DNA of 64,000 bases from Hordeum vulgare subsp. vulgare. Taxonomy: Eukaryota > Streptophyta > Magnoliopsida > Poales > Poaceae. The translations under genes and the position numbers were made by a program. Below, one piece after another: positions 1-10,897 of the stretch. The first letter of the stretch is position 1; each line of letters opens with the position of its first letter. The notes beneath the pieces were generated by a model. The model was not told where the DNA came from. It saw nothing but the letters and a program-made list of their open reading frames with translations, and ran no database searches. The stretch is from NCBI RefSeq assembly GCF_904849725.1, contig NC_058522.1, positions 230,615,084 through 230,679,083 on the forward strand. The letters run 5' to 3'.

Positions 1-196
1 TTTTTATCGTGTTTGGACTTTCTTTGTTATGGATGTTCTGCGAAATAAAAACAATCTAACAAATAGAAACTGCCACTTGGCACTAGATCAATATGTTTGT
101 CCAATAAATCGTACAAAATGTTGCCAAAAATATTTTAAAGTTGTATAATATTGGCATGGAACAATAAAAAATTATAGATACGACGGAGACGTATCA
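1..196 (-). repeat. Partial LTR of a Gypsy (Sabrina/WHAM-type) retrotransposon
   Basis: On the minus strand this starts at 196 with TGATACGTCTCCGTCG, the typical start of a large Triticeae Athila-lineage LTR family, and continues off the left edge. It interrupts the Copia reading frame directly to its right, just after the protease active-site region. Only the LTR beginning is visible, so I cannot tell a 5' LTR, 3' LTR or solo LTR apart. The five bases to its right, ACTGT, would be the target duplication to look for at the other end outside the window. Confidence 0.8.
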
Positions 197-1179
197 ACTG
201 TCACCCTGTCCTTTGCAAGCCTCCATTTGTTCTGTAGTTCCTGTTTTGAGTTACAAATATGAGCAACCGGACCAGTATCAAATACCTAGGAACTACTACG
301 AGAGCTAGTAAGGTACACATCAATAACATGTATGTCAAATATACCTTTGTTAACGTTGCCAGCCTTCTTACCAGCCAAATATTTGGGGCAATTCCACTTC
401 CAGCGGCCAGTTCCCTTGCAATAGAAGCACTCAGTCTCACGTTTGGGTCCATCCTTGGAATTCTTCATGACAACGGCAATTGGTTTGTATTTCTTCTTGA
501 AGTTTCCCTTCTTTCCCTTGCCTTTCTTGAAACTAGTGGTCTTATTCACCATTAAAACTTGATGCTCCTTTTTGATTTATATTTTCGTGACTCTTAGCAT
601 TGCGAATAGCTTGGAGATGGACTAGTTCATCCCTTGCATATTATAGTTCATCACGAAGCCTTTTAAGCTAGGTGGCAGTGACTGGAGAACTCTGTCACTC
701 TCCGTCTTACGTGGAAGCTACTCTCCCAACTGATTCAAGCGGTTGTTGTACCCAGAAATTTCGAGTATGTGCTCACTGAGAGAAATATTCTCCTCCATCT
801 TGTAAGACAAAAATTTATTGGAGGTCTCATACCTCTCGATCCGGGCTTTTGCTTGAAATAAAAAATTGAACTCCTAGAACATCCCATAAGCTCCATGGTG
901 TTCAAAACTCTTTTGAAGTCCCAATTCTAAGCCGTACAACATGGCACACTAAACTATCAAGTAGTCATCAACGCACGCCTGCCGGACGTTCATAACATCT
1001 GCACACGACAATGGAGGAGGTGGTTCCTCAAGTGGTGCATCAAGGACATAAGCCTTTTTCGAAGCCATGATGATAATCCTCAGATTACGGACCCAGTCCG
1101 CATTGTTACTTCCATCATCTTTTAGCTTAGCTTTCTCTAGGAAAACATTGTAATTTAGGGGAGCTATTACGCGAGCCAT
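197..1179 (-). pseudogene. gag: Copia gag with start of protease, decayed
   Basis: Structural gag polyprotein of the BARE1/WIS/Angela-like element. The start at 1179 gives MARVIAPLNYNVF, a conserved Copia gag N-terminus, and the frame stays open to about 949 before stops appear. A zinc knuckle lies near 410-455 as CFYCKGTGRWKWNC, where the histidine of CX2CX4HX4C is arginine, so nucleic-acid binding would be lost. A frame near 201-290 corresponds to the beginning of the aspartic protease, and the inserted LTR at 196 cuts it. Stops, frame changes, the lost zinc ligand and the insertion all mark it as dead. Confidence 0.8.
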
Positions 1180-1579
1180 TGATCTACAACATTGTTTCCA
1201 AAGATATTTAGACTATGTTCATGATAATGAGTTCAATTAATCATATTACTAAATAACTCCCACTCAAATCAACATCCCTAAGGTTGTCTAAGTGTGACAT
1301 TATCCAAATCCACCAACTCAAGCCCGATCATCACGTGAGATGAGGTGATTTCAATGGTGAACATCTACATGTTGATCATATCTACTATATGACTGAAGTT
1401 CGACCTTTCGGTATCCTCTTTTCCGAGGACATGTATGTACATGCTAGGCTCATCAAGTCTAACCCAGCTATTCTACATGTGTAAAACTGGCTTACACCCG
1501 TTATATGCGAACGAAGAGTCTATCCCACCCAATCATCACCAAGTGCTTTGAAATGATGAACTTTCTCAACGACACATAC
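1180..1579 (-). other. Copia leader, gag-proximal part
   Basis: Untranslated leader between the inserted Gypsy and the gag start. It matches the characteristic BARE1/WIS leader text (the segment with CACGTGAGATGAGGTG around 1333 and the stretch before the gag ATG). No coding potential is seen. It joins the leader at 8357-9140, the junction being marked by CATAC at 1575-1579. Confidence 0.75.
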
Positions 1580-2726
1580 TGATACGTCCATTTTGCATCA
1601 TGTTTTCACGTTGATATTTATCGCTTCTTGGGCTGTTATTTCACTTCACGGTACAATTCGTATGCCTTTTCTCTCTTATTTCGCAAGGTTTACATGAAGA
1701 GGGAGAATGCCGGCAACTGGAATTCTGGCCTGAAAGTGGAGCAAAGTTGAGATACCTATTCTGCGCAACTCCAAACGCCGTAAAAATCAACGAGGATTTT
1801 TTTCCAGATTTATCAAAAATACTGGGCCGAAGAAGTGCTAGAGGGGCGCCAGGGGGTGGCCATAAGCCTGCACGGTGCGGCCACCCCCCAGGCTGCGCCA
1901 TGGGGGCTTGTGGGCACCCTGCTTGCCCACTTGCCCCCCTCTTTTGCTATATGAGGGGTTTCGTCCAGGAAGAAATCAGGAAGGAGATTTTTCGTGGATT
2001 CGCCGCCGCCACGAGGCGGAACTTGAGCAGAACCAATCTAGAGCTCCGGCAGGACGATCCTGCCGGGGAAACTTCCCTCCCTGAGGGGAAAATCGTCACC
2101 ATCGTCATCACCAACACTCCTCTCATCGGAGTGGACTCGTCACCATCAACATCTTCATCAGCACCATCTCATCTCCAAACCCTAGTTCATCTCTTGTAAC
2201 CAATCTCCGTCTCACGACTCCGATCGGTACTTGTAAGGTTGCTAGTAGTGTTGATTACTCTTTGTAGTTGATGCTAGTTGGATTGTTTGGTGGAAGAGTT
2301 TATGTTCAGATGCTTGATGCTACTCATTACCTCTCAGGTCATGAATATGATTATGCTTTATGAGTAGTTACTTTTGTTCCTAAGGACATGGGATAAGTCA
2401 TGCTAATAGTAGTCATGTGAATTTGGTATTCGTCCGGTAATTTGATGTGTTGTATGTTGTTTTTCCTCTAGTGGTGTCATGTGAACGTCGACTACATAAC
2501 ACTTCACCATTATTTGGGCCTAGAGGAAGGCATTGGGAAGTAGTAAGTAGATGATGGGTTGCTAGAGTGAGAGAAGCTTAAACCCTAGTTTATGCGTTGC
2601 TTCGTAAGGGGCTGATTTGGATCCACTAGTTCAATGATATGGTTAGACTTTGTCTTAATTCTTCTTTCGTAGTTGCGGATGCTTGCGAGAGGGGTTAATC
2701 ACAAGTGGGATTCTTGTCCAAGTAAG
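1580..2726 (+). repeat. 5' LTR, truncated at its 3' end
   Basis: Collinear with the 3' LTR from 6834 until about 2724-2730, where the sequence switches directly into the RNase H coding region. About 375 bp present at the end of the 3' LTR are absent. The two copies differ by scattered substitutions, so the insertion is not very recent. A plausible TATA-like GCTATATGAG lies near 1947-1957 and is conserved in the other LTR. Reading frames inside this region, with their proline- and glycine-rich products, are not genes. Confidence 0.9.
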
Positions 2727-4552
2727 AGGGCTTTGATAACTGCACCTATTGTTCAACCACCTGATTGGAACTTGCCTTTTGAGATCATGTGTGATGCTAG
2801 TGATTATGCTGTTGGTGCTGTTCTAGGGCAAAGAGTCGATAAGAAGTTGAATGTTATTCACTACGCTAGTAAAACTCTAGACAGTGCCCAGAGAAACTAT
2901 GCTACTACGAAGAAGGAATTATTAGCAGTCGTGTTTGCATGTGAAATGTTCAGGTCTTACATAGTTGATCCCAAAGTCACTATTCACACTGATCATGCTA
3001 CTATTAAGTACCTCATGGAGAAGAAGGACGCTAAACCTAGACTTATCAGATGGGTTCTCTTGCTACAAGAATTTGATATGCACGTTGTCGATAGAAAGGG
3101 TGTTGATAACCCAGTAGAAGATAACTTGTCTAGGTTGGAGAACGTTCTTGATGACCCACAATCTATTGATGATAGCTTTCCCAATGAGCAATTGAATGTC
3201 ATCAATGCTTCACGTAGTGCACCGTGGTATGCTGATTATGCAAACTATATCGTTGCTAAATATATACCACCTAGTTTCACGTACCAGCAAAAGAACAAAT
3301 TCTTCTTTGACTTCAGACATTACTTCTGGGATGATCCTCACCTTTATAAGGAAGGAGTAGATGGTGTTATTAGACGTTGTGTACGTCAACATGAACAGGG
3401 AAAGATCCTACAGAAGTGTCACTCCGAGGCCTACAGAGTACACCATGCGGGAGATAGAACTGCACACAAGGTATAGCAATCAGGTTTCTATTGGCCCACT
3501 CTCTTCAAGGATGCCCGTAAGTTTGTCTTGTCTTGTGACTAATGTCAAAGAATAGGTAATATTAGCAAACGTCAGGAAATGCCTATGAACAATTCACTTG
3601 TCATTGAACCATTTGATGTCTGGGGCTTTGATTATATGGGACCTTTTCCCAAATCCAACGGGTATACTCATATCCTAGTTGCTGTTGATTACGTCACTAA
3701 GTGGGTAGAAGCTATCCCCACTAGTAGTGCTGATCACAACACCTCTATCAGGATGTTGAAAGAAGTTATCTTCCCTAGATTTGGAGTCCCTAGATATCTA
3801 ATGACCGACGGTGGTTCACACTTCATTCATGGTGCTTTCTTTAAAACGCTTGCTAAGTACGATGTCAACCATAGAATTGTGTCTCCCTACCATCCTCAGT
3901 CCAGTGGTCAAGTAGAGCTAAGAAACAGAGAGATTAAACTAATTCTGCAAAAGACTATCAACTGGTCTAGGACGAATCGGTCTAAGAAGCTCGATGATGC
4001 ACTGTGGGTTTATAGAGCTGCCTATAAGAATCCCATGGGCATGTCTTCGTACAAAATGGTGTACGGTAAAGCATGTCATTTACCTCTTGAGCTAGAGCAT
4101 AAAGCTTATTGGGCAATCAAAGAGCTCAACTTGATTTCAAACTTGCCGGTGAGAAGAGGTTATTTGACATTAGCTCGCTTGATGACTGTAGAACTCATGC
4201 ATATGAGAATGCTAAGTTGTTCAAAGAGAAGGTTAAGAGGTGGCATGATAAGAGGATACAAAAGCGTGAGTTCAATGTAGGTGATTATGTCTTGCTATAT
4301 AATTCTCGTTTAAGATTCCTTGCAGGCAAGCTTCTCTCTAAATGGGAAGGTCCCTATGTTGTTGAGGAAGTATATCGTTCTGGTGCTATCAAGATCAACA
4401 ACACGGAAGGTAATTGTCCGAGAGTTGTAAATGGGCAGAGAATCAAGCATTATATCTCAGGTACTCCCATAAATGTTGAAAGCAATATTATCAATACCAT
4501 AACTCCAGAAGAATACCTAAGGGACATTTATCAGCCTGTTTCAGACTCCTAA
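2727..4552 (+). pseudogene. pol: Gypsy pol 3' part: RNase H and integrase
   Basis: C-terminal half of an Athila-type pol. RNase H at about 2740-3140 shows [26 protein letters not shown] and [10 protein letters not shown]. Integrase follows: the zinc-binding region at about 3380-3560 contains an in-frame stop at 3541 inside the CxxC pair. The catalytic core at about 3600-4000 has the aspartates in GFDYMGPF and MTDGGSHF and the glutamate in [13 protein letters not shown]-like end (WEGPYVVEEVYRSGAI) lies at about 4340-4400. A frameshift falls near 4110-4140 and a stop at 3476. The region begins abruptly in RNase H because the upstream part was deleted. Confidence 0.9.
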
Positions 4553-4880
4553 AACGAAGAGGTATGTGATTCGGTAATAAAACAGAGTCCAAAACTTTTC
4601 TAGTAGGAAATTTTCTCCGTTTTGGAATATTTGAAAAAATACGAAAACTGAAAGTGCGCGAGGAGGCGACAAGCGTGCACGGCGCGGGCCCACCCCCTGG
4701 CTGCGCCGTGAGGGCTTGTGGCCACCTCTTGCGCCTCCCGGACTCTGTTTTCTTGCAGGGTACTCCTTCTGGTCTCGAAAAAATCATTATATATACTCCC
4801 GTTTGGTGTGACCTCTGCATCACGCAGATTTCCTCTGTTTTTTGTTTCGAGCCTGTTTTCTACCGTAGATCTAGGTCAAG

Positions 4881-5297
4881 ATGTCTTCTCAGGAATCTGT
4901 GGGGGAGAACAATGTCCCTCGGGTCTATGGAGAAGTACATGCTAATCTAAAAAGGATGGAGGTCATGGAGGCTAAGGAAGGGCTACCTAAAGAAACCAAG
5001 GGCAAAGCTAAGGAGAAGAATCAGGCATGGGATGAAGTGCAATCTATGTTCAACAAGGAAGAAGTTGAAGAAGTGGATTTCCTCCAACCCTACGTCCACC
5101 TACTGTCTCCATCCTTGATTGAACTCTTGAGGTTTTGTGAAACAACTCGTGCCCGCAATACTTGTCTCACTCGTGAAGTTGTTTTGCTAGAAAAACATAT
5201 CGCAGATCTCCATGGTATAAATCAAAGATTAATGGCCCTCTTGGAGTCAAAGATTGCAACAACTCCACCACCATCACTACCAAAGGAAGACAACTGA
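4881..5297 (+). CDS. Small ORF downstream of integrase, function unknown
   Basis: An uninterrupted frame of 138 codons from ATG 4881 (MSSQESVGENNVP) to TGA. It sits in sense downstream of integrase in the Athila-type element. The product is charged, with a lysine/glutamate-rich segment at residues 30-60 and a probable short helical segment at residues 85-130 (TREVVLLEKHIADLHGINQR). I see no signal peptide or membrane segment and recognise no named domain. Its openness contrasts with the broken pol upstream. It could be an extra ORF of this element lineage or chance survival. Confidence 0.45.
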   Translation: MSSQESVGENNVPRVYGEVHANLKRMEVMEAKEGLPKETKGKAKEKNQAWDEVQSMFNKEEVEEVDFLQPYVHLLSPSLIELLRFCETTRARNTCLTREVVLLEKHIADLHGINQRLMALLESKIATTPPPSLPKEDN

Positions 5298-6833
5298 GCA
5301 TTGGTATGGGCAATCCCCTTGGCTTGTGCCAAGCTTGGGGGAGTTGCCTCGGTATCGTATCACCATCACATCTTTTGCCTTTACCTTTGTTTTAGTTTTC
5401 CTTTTTCAGTTTTCTCTTTCTCTAGTAGATTAAATGTCTTAGTGTTTTAATCTTGAGTTTTGCTTTGTGTCACCCCCGATGTATTCGAGCTCGTGAGCCA
5501 TATAATAAAGAGTGTCTTAGTTGAAGAGCTTTGGCTCTTGCCATGATCAAAAGAGTAAGAATAGAACAAAAGCATGAAAGATCATGTAATGATCTTATGG
5601 GAAGTGATGGCTTCACATATAAAAAGAATGTGGATTGAAACTTGGTGAGGGTAGGCAAAGTAGACTTTGGTCATTTGTTGCAATTAATAGGAAGTGATAA
5701 AGAAGGAGAGGTTCACATATAAATATATCATCTCTGACACCATCTATGATTGTGAAGACTCACTAAGCTATTGCATGCCTAGAAGTAGATATTGGACAAG
5801 GAAGACAACATAATGAATTGTGTTTGCTTGGTTCCGAACAATGTTATATGATTACAGATCCCTTAGCATGTGACGATTGCTTCCACGTCACATTAGCCAA
5901 ACCTCCCGCACCAAGTAGAGATACTACTTGTGCATCCATAAACCACCAACCCAGTTTTGCCATGTGAGTCCACCATACCTACCTATGGATTGAATAAGAT
6001 CCCTCAAGTAAGTTGTCATCGGTGCAAGCAATAAAAATTGCTCTCTAATATGTATGATCTATTAGTGTGTGGAAAATAAACTTTGTACGAACCTGTGATG
6101 AGGAAGACATAAAAGCGACAGACTGCATAATAAAGTTCTTTATCACAGGGGGCAATATAAAGTGACGTTCCTCCGCACTAAGAGGACATGCATCAAAACC
6201 TCAAAAGTGCATGACAACCTCTGCTTCCCTCTGCGAAGGGCCTATCTTGTACCTTTACTTTTTGCCCTTGAAAGAGTCATGGTGATCTTCAACAATTCCT
6301 TATTTCGCCTTCATCTTCGCTAACGTCATATGCTTGGGAATGATCTATACTCATATGTTAACTTGGAAGTAAGTATTCATGAATTATTATTGTTGACATT
6401 ACCCTTGAGGTAAGCAGTTGGGAGGCAAAACTATAAGCCCTTATCTTTCTCTGTGTCCAGCTGAAACTTTGATCTCATGAGTACCAAGTGAGTTGAAGCA
6501 ATTGTAGAGAACGAAAGAATGATTGAGTATGTGGATTTTCTTTACAAGCTCTTATTTGACTCTTTCTAATGTTGTGATAAATCGCAATTGCTTCCACGAC
6601 TAAAGGGTATCGGTTGTTACTTCTCGGTAAGGTTCTTGATCCATGCTTTACTTTGTGAAGGAATTATCACTTTAGCATGAGAGATTATATGTTGGTATTG
6701 TTGTTTTGATCATGATCATGATGCATGCATGTTCGTATCTTGTTTCGTCGACACCTCTCTCCCTAAACATGTTGACATATTTATTGAGCTAGGCTTTTGC
6801 TTGAGGACAAGCGAGGTCTAAGATTGGGGGAGT
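5298..6833 (+). other. Noncoding 3' region of the Gypsy element with polypurine tracts
   Basis: No ORF of note. A purine-rich stretch, AAGCTTGGGGGAGTTG, lies near 5330-5345 just after the small ORF. The polypurine tract used for plus-strand priming, AAGATTGGGGGAGT (about 6820-6833), abuts the 3' LTR. The rest is AT-rich untranslated sequence typical of this lineage between integrase and the 3' LTR. Confidence 0.7.
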
Positions 6834-8356
6834 TGATACGTCCATTTTGCATCATGTTTTCAAGTTGATATTTATCGCTTCTTGGGGCTATTATTTCACT
6901 TCACGGTACAATTCTTATGCCTTTTCTCTCTTATTTTTCAAGGTTTACATGAAGAGGGAGAATGTCAGCAACTGGAATTCTAGCCTGAAAGTGGAGCAAA
7001 GTTGAGATACCTATTCTGCGCAACTCCAAACGCCGTAAAAATCAACGAGGATTTTTTTCTAGATTTATCAAAAATACCGGGACGAAGAAGTGCCAGAGGG
7101 GCGCTAGGGGGTGACCAGAAGCCTGCACGGCGCGGCCACCCCCCCAGGTCGCGCCATGGGGGCCTGTGGGCACCCTGCTGGTCCACTTGCCCCCCTCTTT
7201 TGCTATATGAGGGGTTTCGTCCAGGAAGAAATCAGGAAGGAGATTTTTCATGGATTCGCCGCCGCCACGAGGCAGAACTTGAGCAGAACCAATCTAGAGC
7301 TCCGGCAGGACGATCCTGCCGGGGAAACTTCCCTCCCTGAGGGGAAAATCGTCACCATCGTCATCACCAACACTCCTCTCATCGGAGTGGACTCGTCATC
7401 ATCAACATCTTCATCAGCACCATCTCATCTCCAAACCCTAGTTCATCTCTTGTAACCAATCTCCGTCTCACGACTCCGATCGGTACTTGTAAGGTTGCTA
7501 GTAGTGTTGATTACTCTTTGTAGTTGATGCTAGTTGGATTGTTTGGTGGAAGAGTTTATGTTCAGATCCTTGATGCTACTCATTACCTCTCTGGTCATGA
7601 ATATGATTATGCTTTGTGAGTAGTTACTTTTGTTCTTGAGGACATGGGATAAGTCATGCTAATAGTAGTCATGTGAATTTGGTATTCGTTCGGTAATTTG
7701 ATGTGTTGTATGTTGTTTTTCCTCTAGTGGTGTTATGTGAATGTCGACTACATAACGCGTCACCATTATTTGGGCCTAGAGGAAGGCATTGGGAAGTAGT
7801 AAGTAGATGATGGGTTGCTAGAGTGACAGAAGCTTAAACCCTAGTTTATGCGTTGCTTCATAAGGGGCTGATTGGGATCCACTAGTTTAATGCTATGGTT
7901 AGACTTTGTCTTAATTCTTCTTTCGTAGTTGCGGATGCTTGCGAGAGGGGTTAATCATAAGTGGGATGCTTGTCCAAGAAAGGGCAGTACCCAAGCGCCG
8001 GTCCACCCACATATCAAACGATCAAAGTAACGAACGCGAATCATATGAACATGATGAAAACTAGCATGACAGATTCCCGTGTGTCCTCGGGAGCGTTTTC
8101 CCTCCTATAAGACTTTGTCCAGGCTTGTCCCTTGCTACAAAAGGGATAGGGGCACTTTTCTGCATCGTTTCTACTTTTGTTACTTGTTGCTTGCTACGAA
8201 TCATCTCAACACACAATTACTTGTTACCGACAATTTCAGTGCCTGTAGATTTTGCCTTACTGAAAACCACTTGTCAGATCCTTCTGCTCCTTGTTGGGTT
8301 CGACACTCTTACTTATCGAAAGGACTACGATTGATCCCTATACTTGTGGGTCATCA
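6834..8356 (+). repeat. 3' LTR, complete (1523 bp)
   Basis: Starts TGATACGTCC directly after the polypurine tract and ends GGGTCATCA at 8356, followed by the CATAC duplication. It matches 1580-2726 with scattered differences and supplies the missing LTR end (about 7980-8356). The TATA-like GCTATATGAG is near 7202-7211. Frames inside it on both strands duplicate those of the 5' LTR and are not genes. Confidence 0.92.
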
Positions 8357-9140
8357 CATACTTGTGGAGAACACAATTTTATCTTGAAATTTTTGTGAGG
8401 AATCATCTTAAAATTCTACCATCATCCTAAGAAAAATAAGATGCATAAAAGATAAACATCACATGCAAATCATATGAGTGACAAGATATGGTCATCATCA
8501 TGTTGTGATTTTGATCTCCATCTCCAAAGCAGTGGCATGATCCCCATCGTCACCGGCATGACACCATGATCTCCGTCATCTTGTCGCCATGTGGTTGTCA
8601 CGCCAACTATTGCTAACTCAAAGCAATAAAGTAAAGAAAATGGCACAAATAAATTAAAGATAACCATATTCCTCTGGCCGATTGTCGTACTCATCGACAT
8701 GAAAGTCATGATAAGTATAAAAAACATGATCATCTCATACATCACATATATCAAATCACGTCTTTGGCCATGTCATATCGCCTCATGCCCTGTAAAAACA
8801 AGTTAAATGTCCTCTATTTTGCTGTTGCAAGTTTTACATGGCTGCTATTGGGAACTAGCAAGAATCAAGTTGCTATTTAACCTTCTACAAGACCGCCTTT
8901 GTGAAATCCGATTCAATTAAAGTGGGAGAGACACACACCCGCCAGCCACTTTTATGCAACGAAGTTACATATAAGTTGGTGGAACCCATCTCTTGTGCGA
9001 GGACAAGTAAGATTGGTCCAAGTCTCTTCATCCCACAATACAGACGAATCAAAATAATACTAAGGAAGTAGGTAATATGAACATCAACACCCACAAACAC
9101 TTTGTGTTCTACTCGTGCATATCATCTACGTATAGACCTA
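8357..9140 (-). other. Copia leader, LTR-proximal part
   Basis: Untranslated leader of the BARE1/WIS/Angela-like element, reading from the primer site at 9153 down to the Gypsy insertion. It shows the repeated short motifs built from GATGGAGATCATG/CATGATGATC typical of this leader (about 8480-8580). No gene is seen. Confidence 0.75.
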
Positions 9141-9153
9141 GCTCACGATCCCA
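9141..9153 (-). other. Degraded primer-binding site of the Copia element
   Basis: Directly after the 5' LTR end, the minus strand reads TGGGATCGTGAGC, corresponding to the initiator-Met-tRNA-type site TGGTATCAGAGC with one substitution and one small change. The position fixes 9155-10897 as the 5' LTR of a minus-strand element. Confidence 0.65.
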
Positions 9154-9154
9154 C

Positions 9155-10897
9155 TGTTGGGGAACATTGCATCGGGAAAAATTCCTACAAACACCCAAGA
9201 TCAATCTATGGAGATGCATAGCTACGAGAGAAAGAGTGTATCTACATACCCTTGTAGATTTGTAAGTGGAAGCATTAAGAAACGCGGTTGATGTAGTCAT
9301 ACGTCTTCGTGATCCAATCACAATCCGTCCCGATCTAGCGCCGAACGGATGACACATTCGCGTTCAACACATGTACAGCTCGATGAAGCCTCCGCCTCCT
9401 CAATCTAGCAAGAGAGAGTGAATTAGTAGATGAGTTCTCCAGTAGCACGATGGTGTGGTGACGATAGTGGGGGTGCAATCTTAGCACGCTTCGCCAAGCT
9501 CTGTCACAAACACGAACAAAGGAGAAAACAATCTAGAGACAGCGAGGGATGCACCAAAGGCTTGGTGTGTTGCTGCCCTCCCTCTCCTCCCATATATATA
9601 GGGGGAGGAGTGGAGGTGTCCAGCCCTAGGGCTGCCTCTAAGAGGAGGGGTGGTGGCCTAGGAGGTGGCTTGCCACCCAAGTTAGGGTGGCGTTACCCGT
9701 AGGATTGGCCCTCCACCAGCCCTAGCCATATGGGCCTAGGTGGGGAGGGGCGCCCAGCGCACCAGGGGCTGATGTGCACCCTTATCACACCATGTGGTCC
9801 GTCCATGGTAGGTGGGCCCCTTCCGGTGGACCCCGGACCCCTTCTAACACTCCTGATGCTCTATCGATGATGCCCGAATTCTTTCCGATGACCAAAATGG
9901 AACCATGTATATATCATCCTTTATGTCCAGACCATTCTGAAGCTCCTCATCAGGTCCAAGATCTCATTTTGGACTCCGAATAACATTCGGTTACCAACAT
10001 ATATAACTCAATAATAATGTATCATCATTGAACGTTAAGTATGTAGACCGCATTGGTTTGAGAACTATATAGACATGACCAAGACACCTCTACGGTCAAT
10101 AACCAATAGCGGGCCATAGATTCCCACATTGGTTCCTACATATGCCACAAAGATCTTTATCGGTCAAACAACGATGCCAAGGATTCAATCAATCACGTAT
10201 GTCGTTCCGTTTGTCCAGCGGTATGTTACTTGCGCGAGATTCGATCGTTGGTATCTCCATTCCGAGTTCAATATCGTTATGGACAAGTCCCTTTACTTGT
10301 TTTGTAATACAAGATCCCAGGATTAATTCCTTAGTCACATTTCTTGCAAGCTTCTTATGATGTTGTATTACCAAGAGGGCCCAGAGATACCTCTACATCA
10401 TACGGAATGACAAATCCCAGTCTCGATACATGATAACCCAACACACACACTCGGAGATACCTGTAGAGCATCTTTATGATCACCCAGTTATGAAGCAATG
10501 TTTGATACACACAAGGCATTCATCCGGTGTTAGGGAGTTGCATGATCTCATGGACTTAGGAACATATACTTGACATGTAGAAAGAAGTAGCAATAAACTT
10601 AATGATACTATCAAATGCTATGCTTACAGTTGGGTCTTGTCCATCACATCTTTCTCCTAATGACGTGGTCCCATTATTAAATGACAACTGATGTCTACGG
10701 TTAGGAAGCCTTAACCATCTTTGATCAACGAGATAGTCTAGTTGAGGCTCAATATGGACACGGTGTTGTCTATGTATCCACACATGTACCTGAGTTTCCA
10801 ATCAATACAATTATAACATGGCTAATAAACGATTATCATGAACAATTAAATATGATAATAACTACTTTATTATTTCCTCTAGGGCATACCTCCAACA
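9155..10897 (-). repeat. 5' LTR of the BARE1/WIS/Angela-like Copia element (1743 bp)
   Basis: On the minus strand it runs from TGTTGGAGGTATGCCCTAGA (10897) to GTTCCCCAACA (9155), the classic terminal inverted ends of this family; the length is near the family's usual 1.7-1.8 kb. It is followed by the primer-binding region and leader. The right edge abuts an unrelated Copia gag, the insertion target. All small frames inside the LTR were discarded. Confidence 0.9.
9591..9600 (-). promoter_or_regulatory. TATA box of the Copia 5' LTR
   Basis: The minus strand reads CCTATATATATGGGAGGAG, at the place in the LTR where BARE1-type promoters carry their TATA element, followed by GC-rich then CT-rich leader sequence. 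Activity is inferred from position and composition only. Confidence 0.55.

Larger units (their letters stand above)
1580..8356 (+). mobile_element. Athila-lineage Gypsy element with a large internal deletion
   Basis: The element starts TGATACGTCCATTTTGCATC at 1580, and the same sequence starts the 3' LTR at 6834. It ends GGGTCATCA at 8356. Perfect 5-bp target duplications CATAC flank it (1575-1579 and 8357-8361). The order is truncated 5' LTR, RNase H, integrase, a small ORF, a noncoding tail, a polypurine tract and a complete 3' LTR. Primer site, gag, protease and RT are missing, so it cannot transpose by itself. It inserted into the leader of the Copia element. Confidence 0.92.
197..10897 (-). 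mobile_element. 5' part of a BARE1/WIS/Angela-like Copia retrotransposon, interrupted
   Basis: Reading right to left, it has a 5' LTR (9155-10897), a degraded primer-binding site, a long leader (9140 to 8357, then 1579 to 1180) and gag from 1179. It is split by a Gypsy element at 1580-8356 and broken off at 196 by another LTR. The leader reads continuously once the Gypsy and one copy of its CATAC duplication are removed. The rest of pol and the 3' LTR lie outside the window. The bases next to the 5' LTR, GTTAG (10898-10902), should recur beyond the missing 3' LTR if the copy is otherwise intact. Confidence 0.88.

Noticed and set aside
1747..2199. A 150-codon frame and its near copy at 7111-7455
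   Set aside because: Both lie inside the two LTRs of the same Gypsy element and include untranslated leader sequence; no motif.
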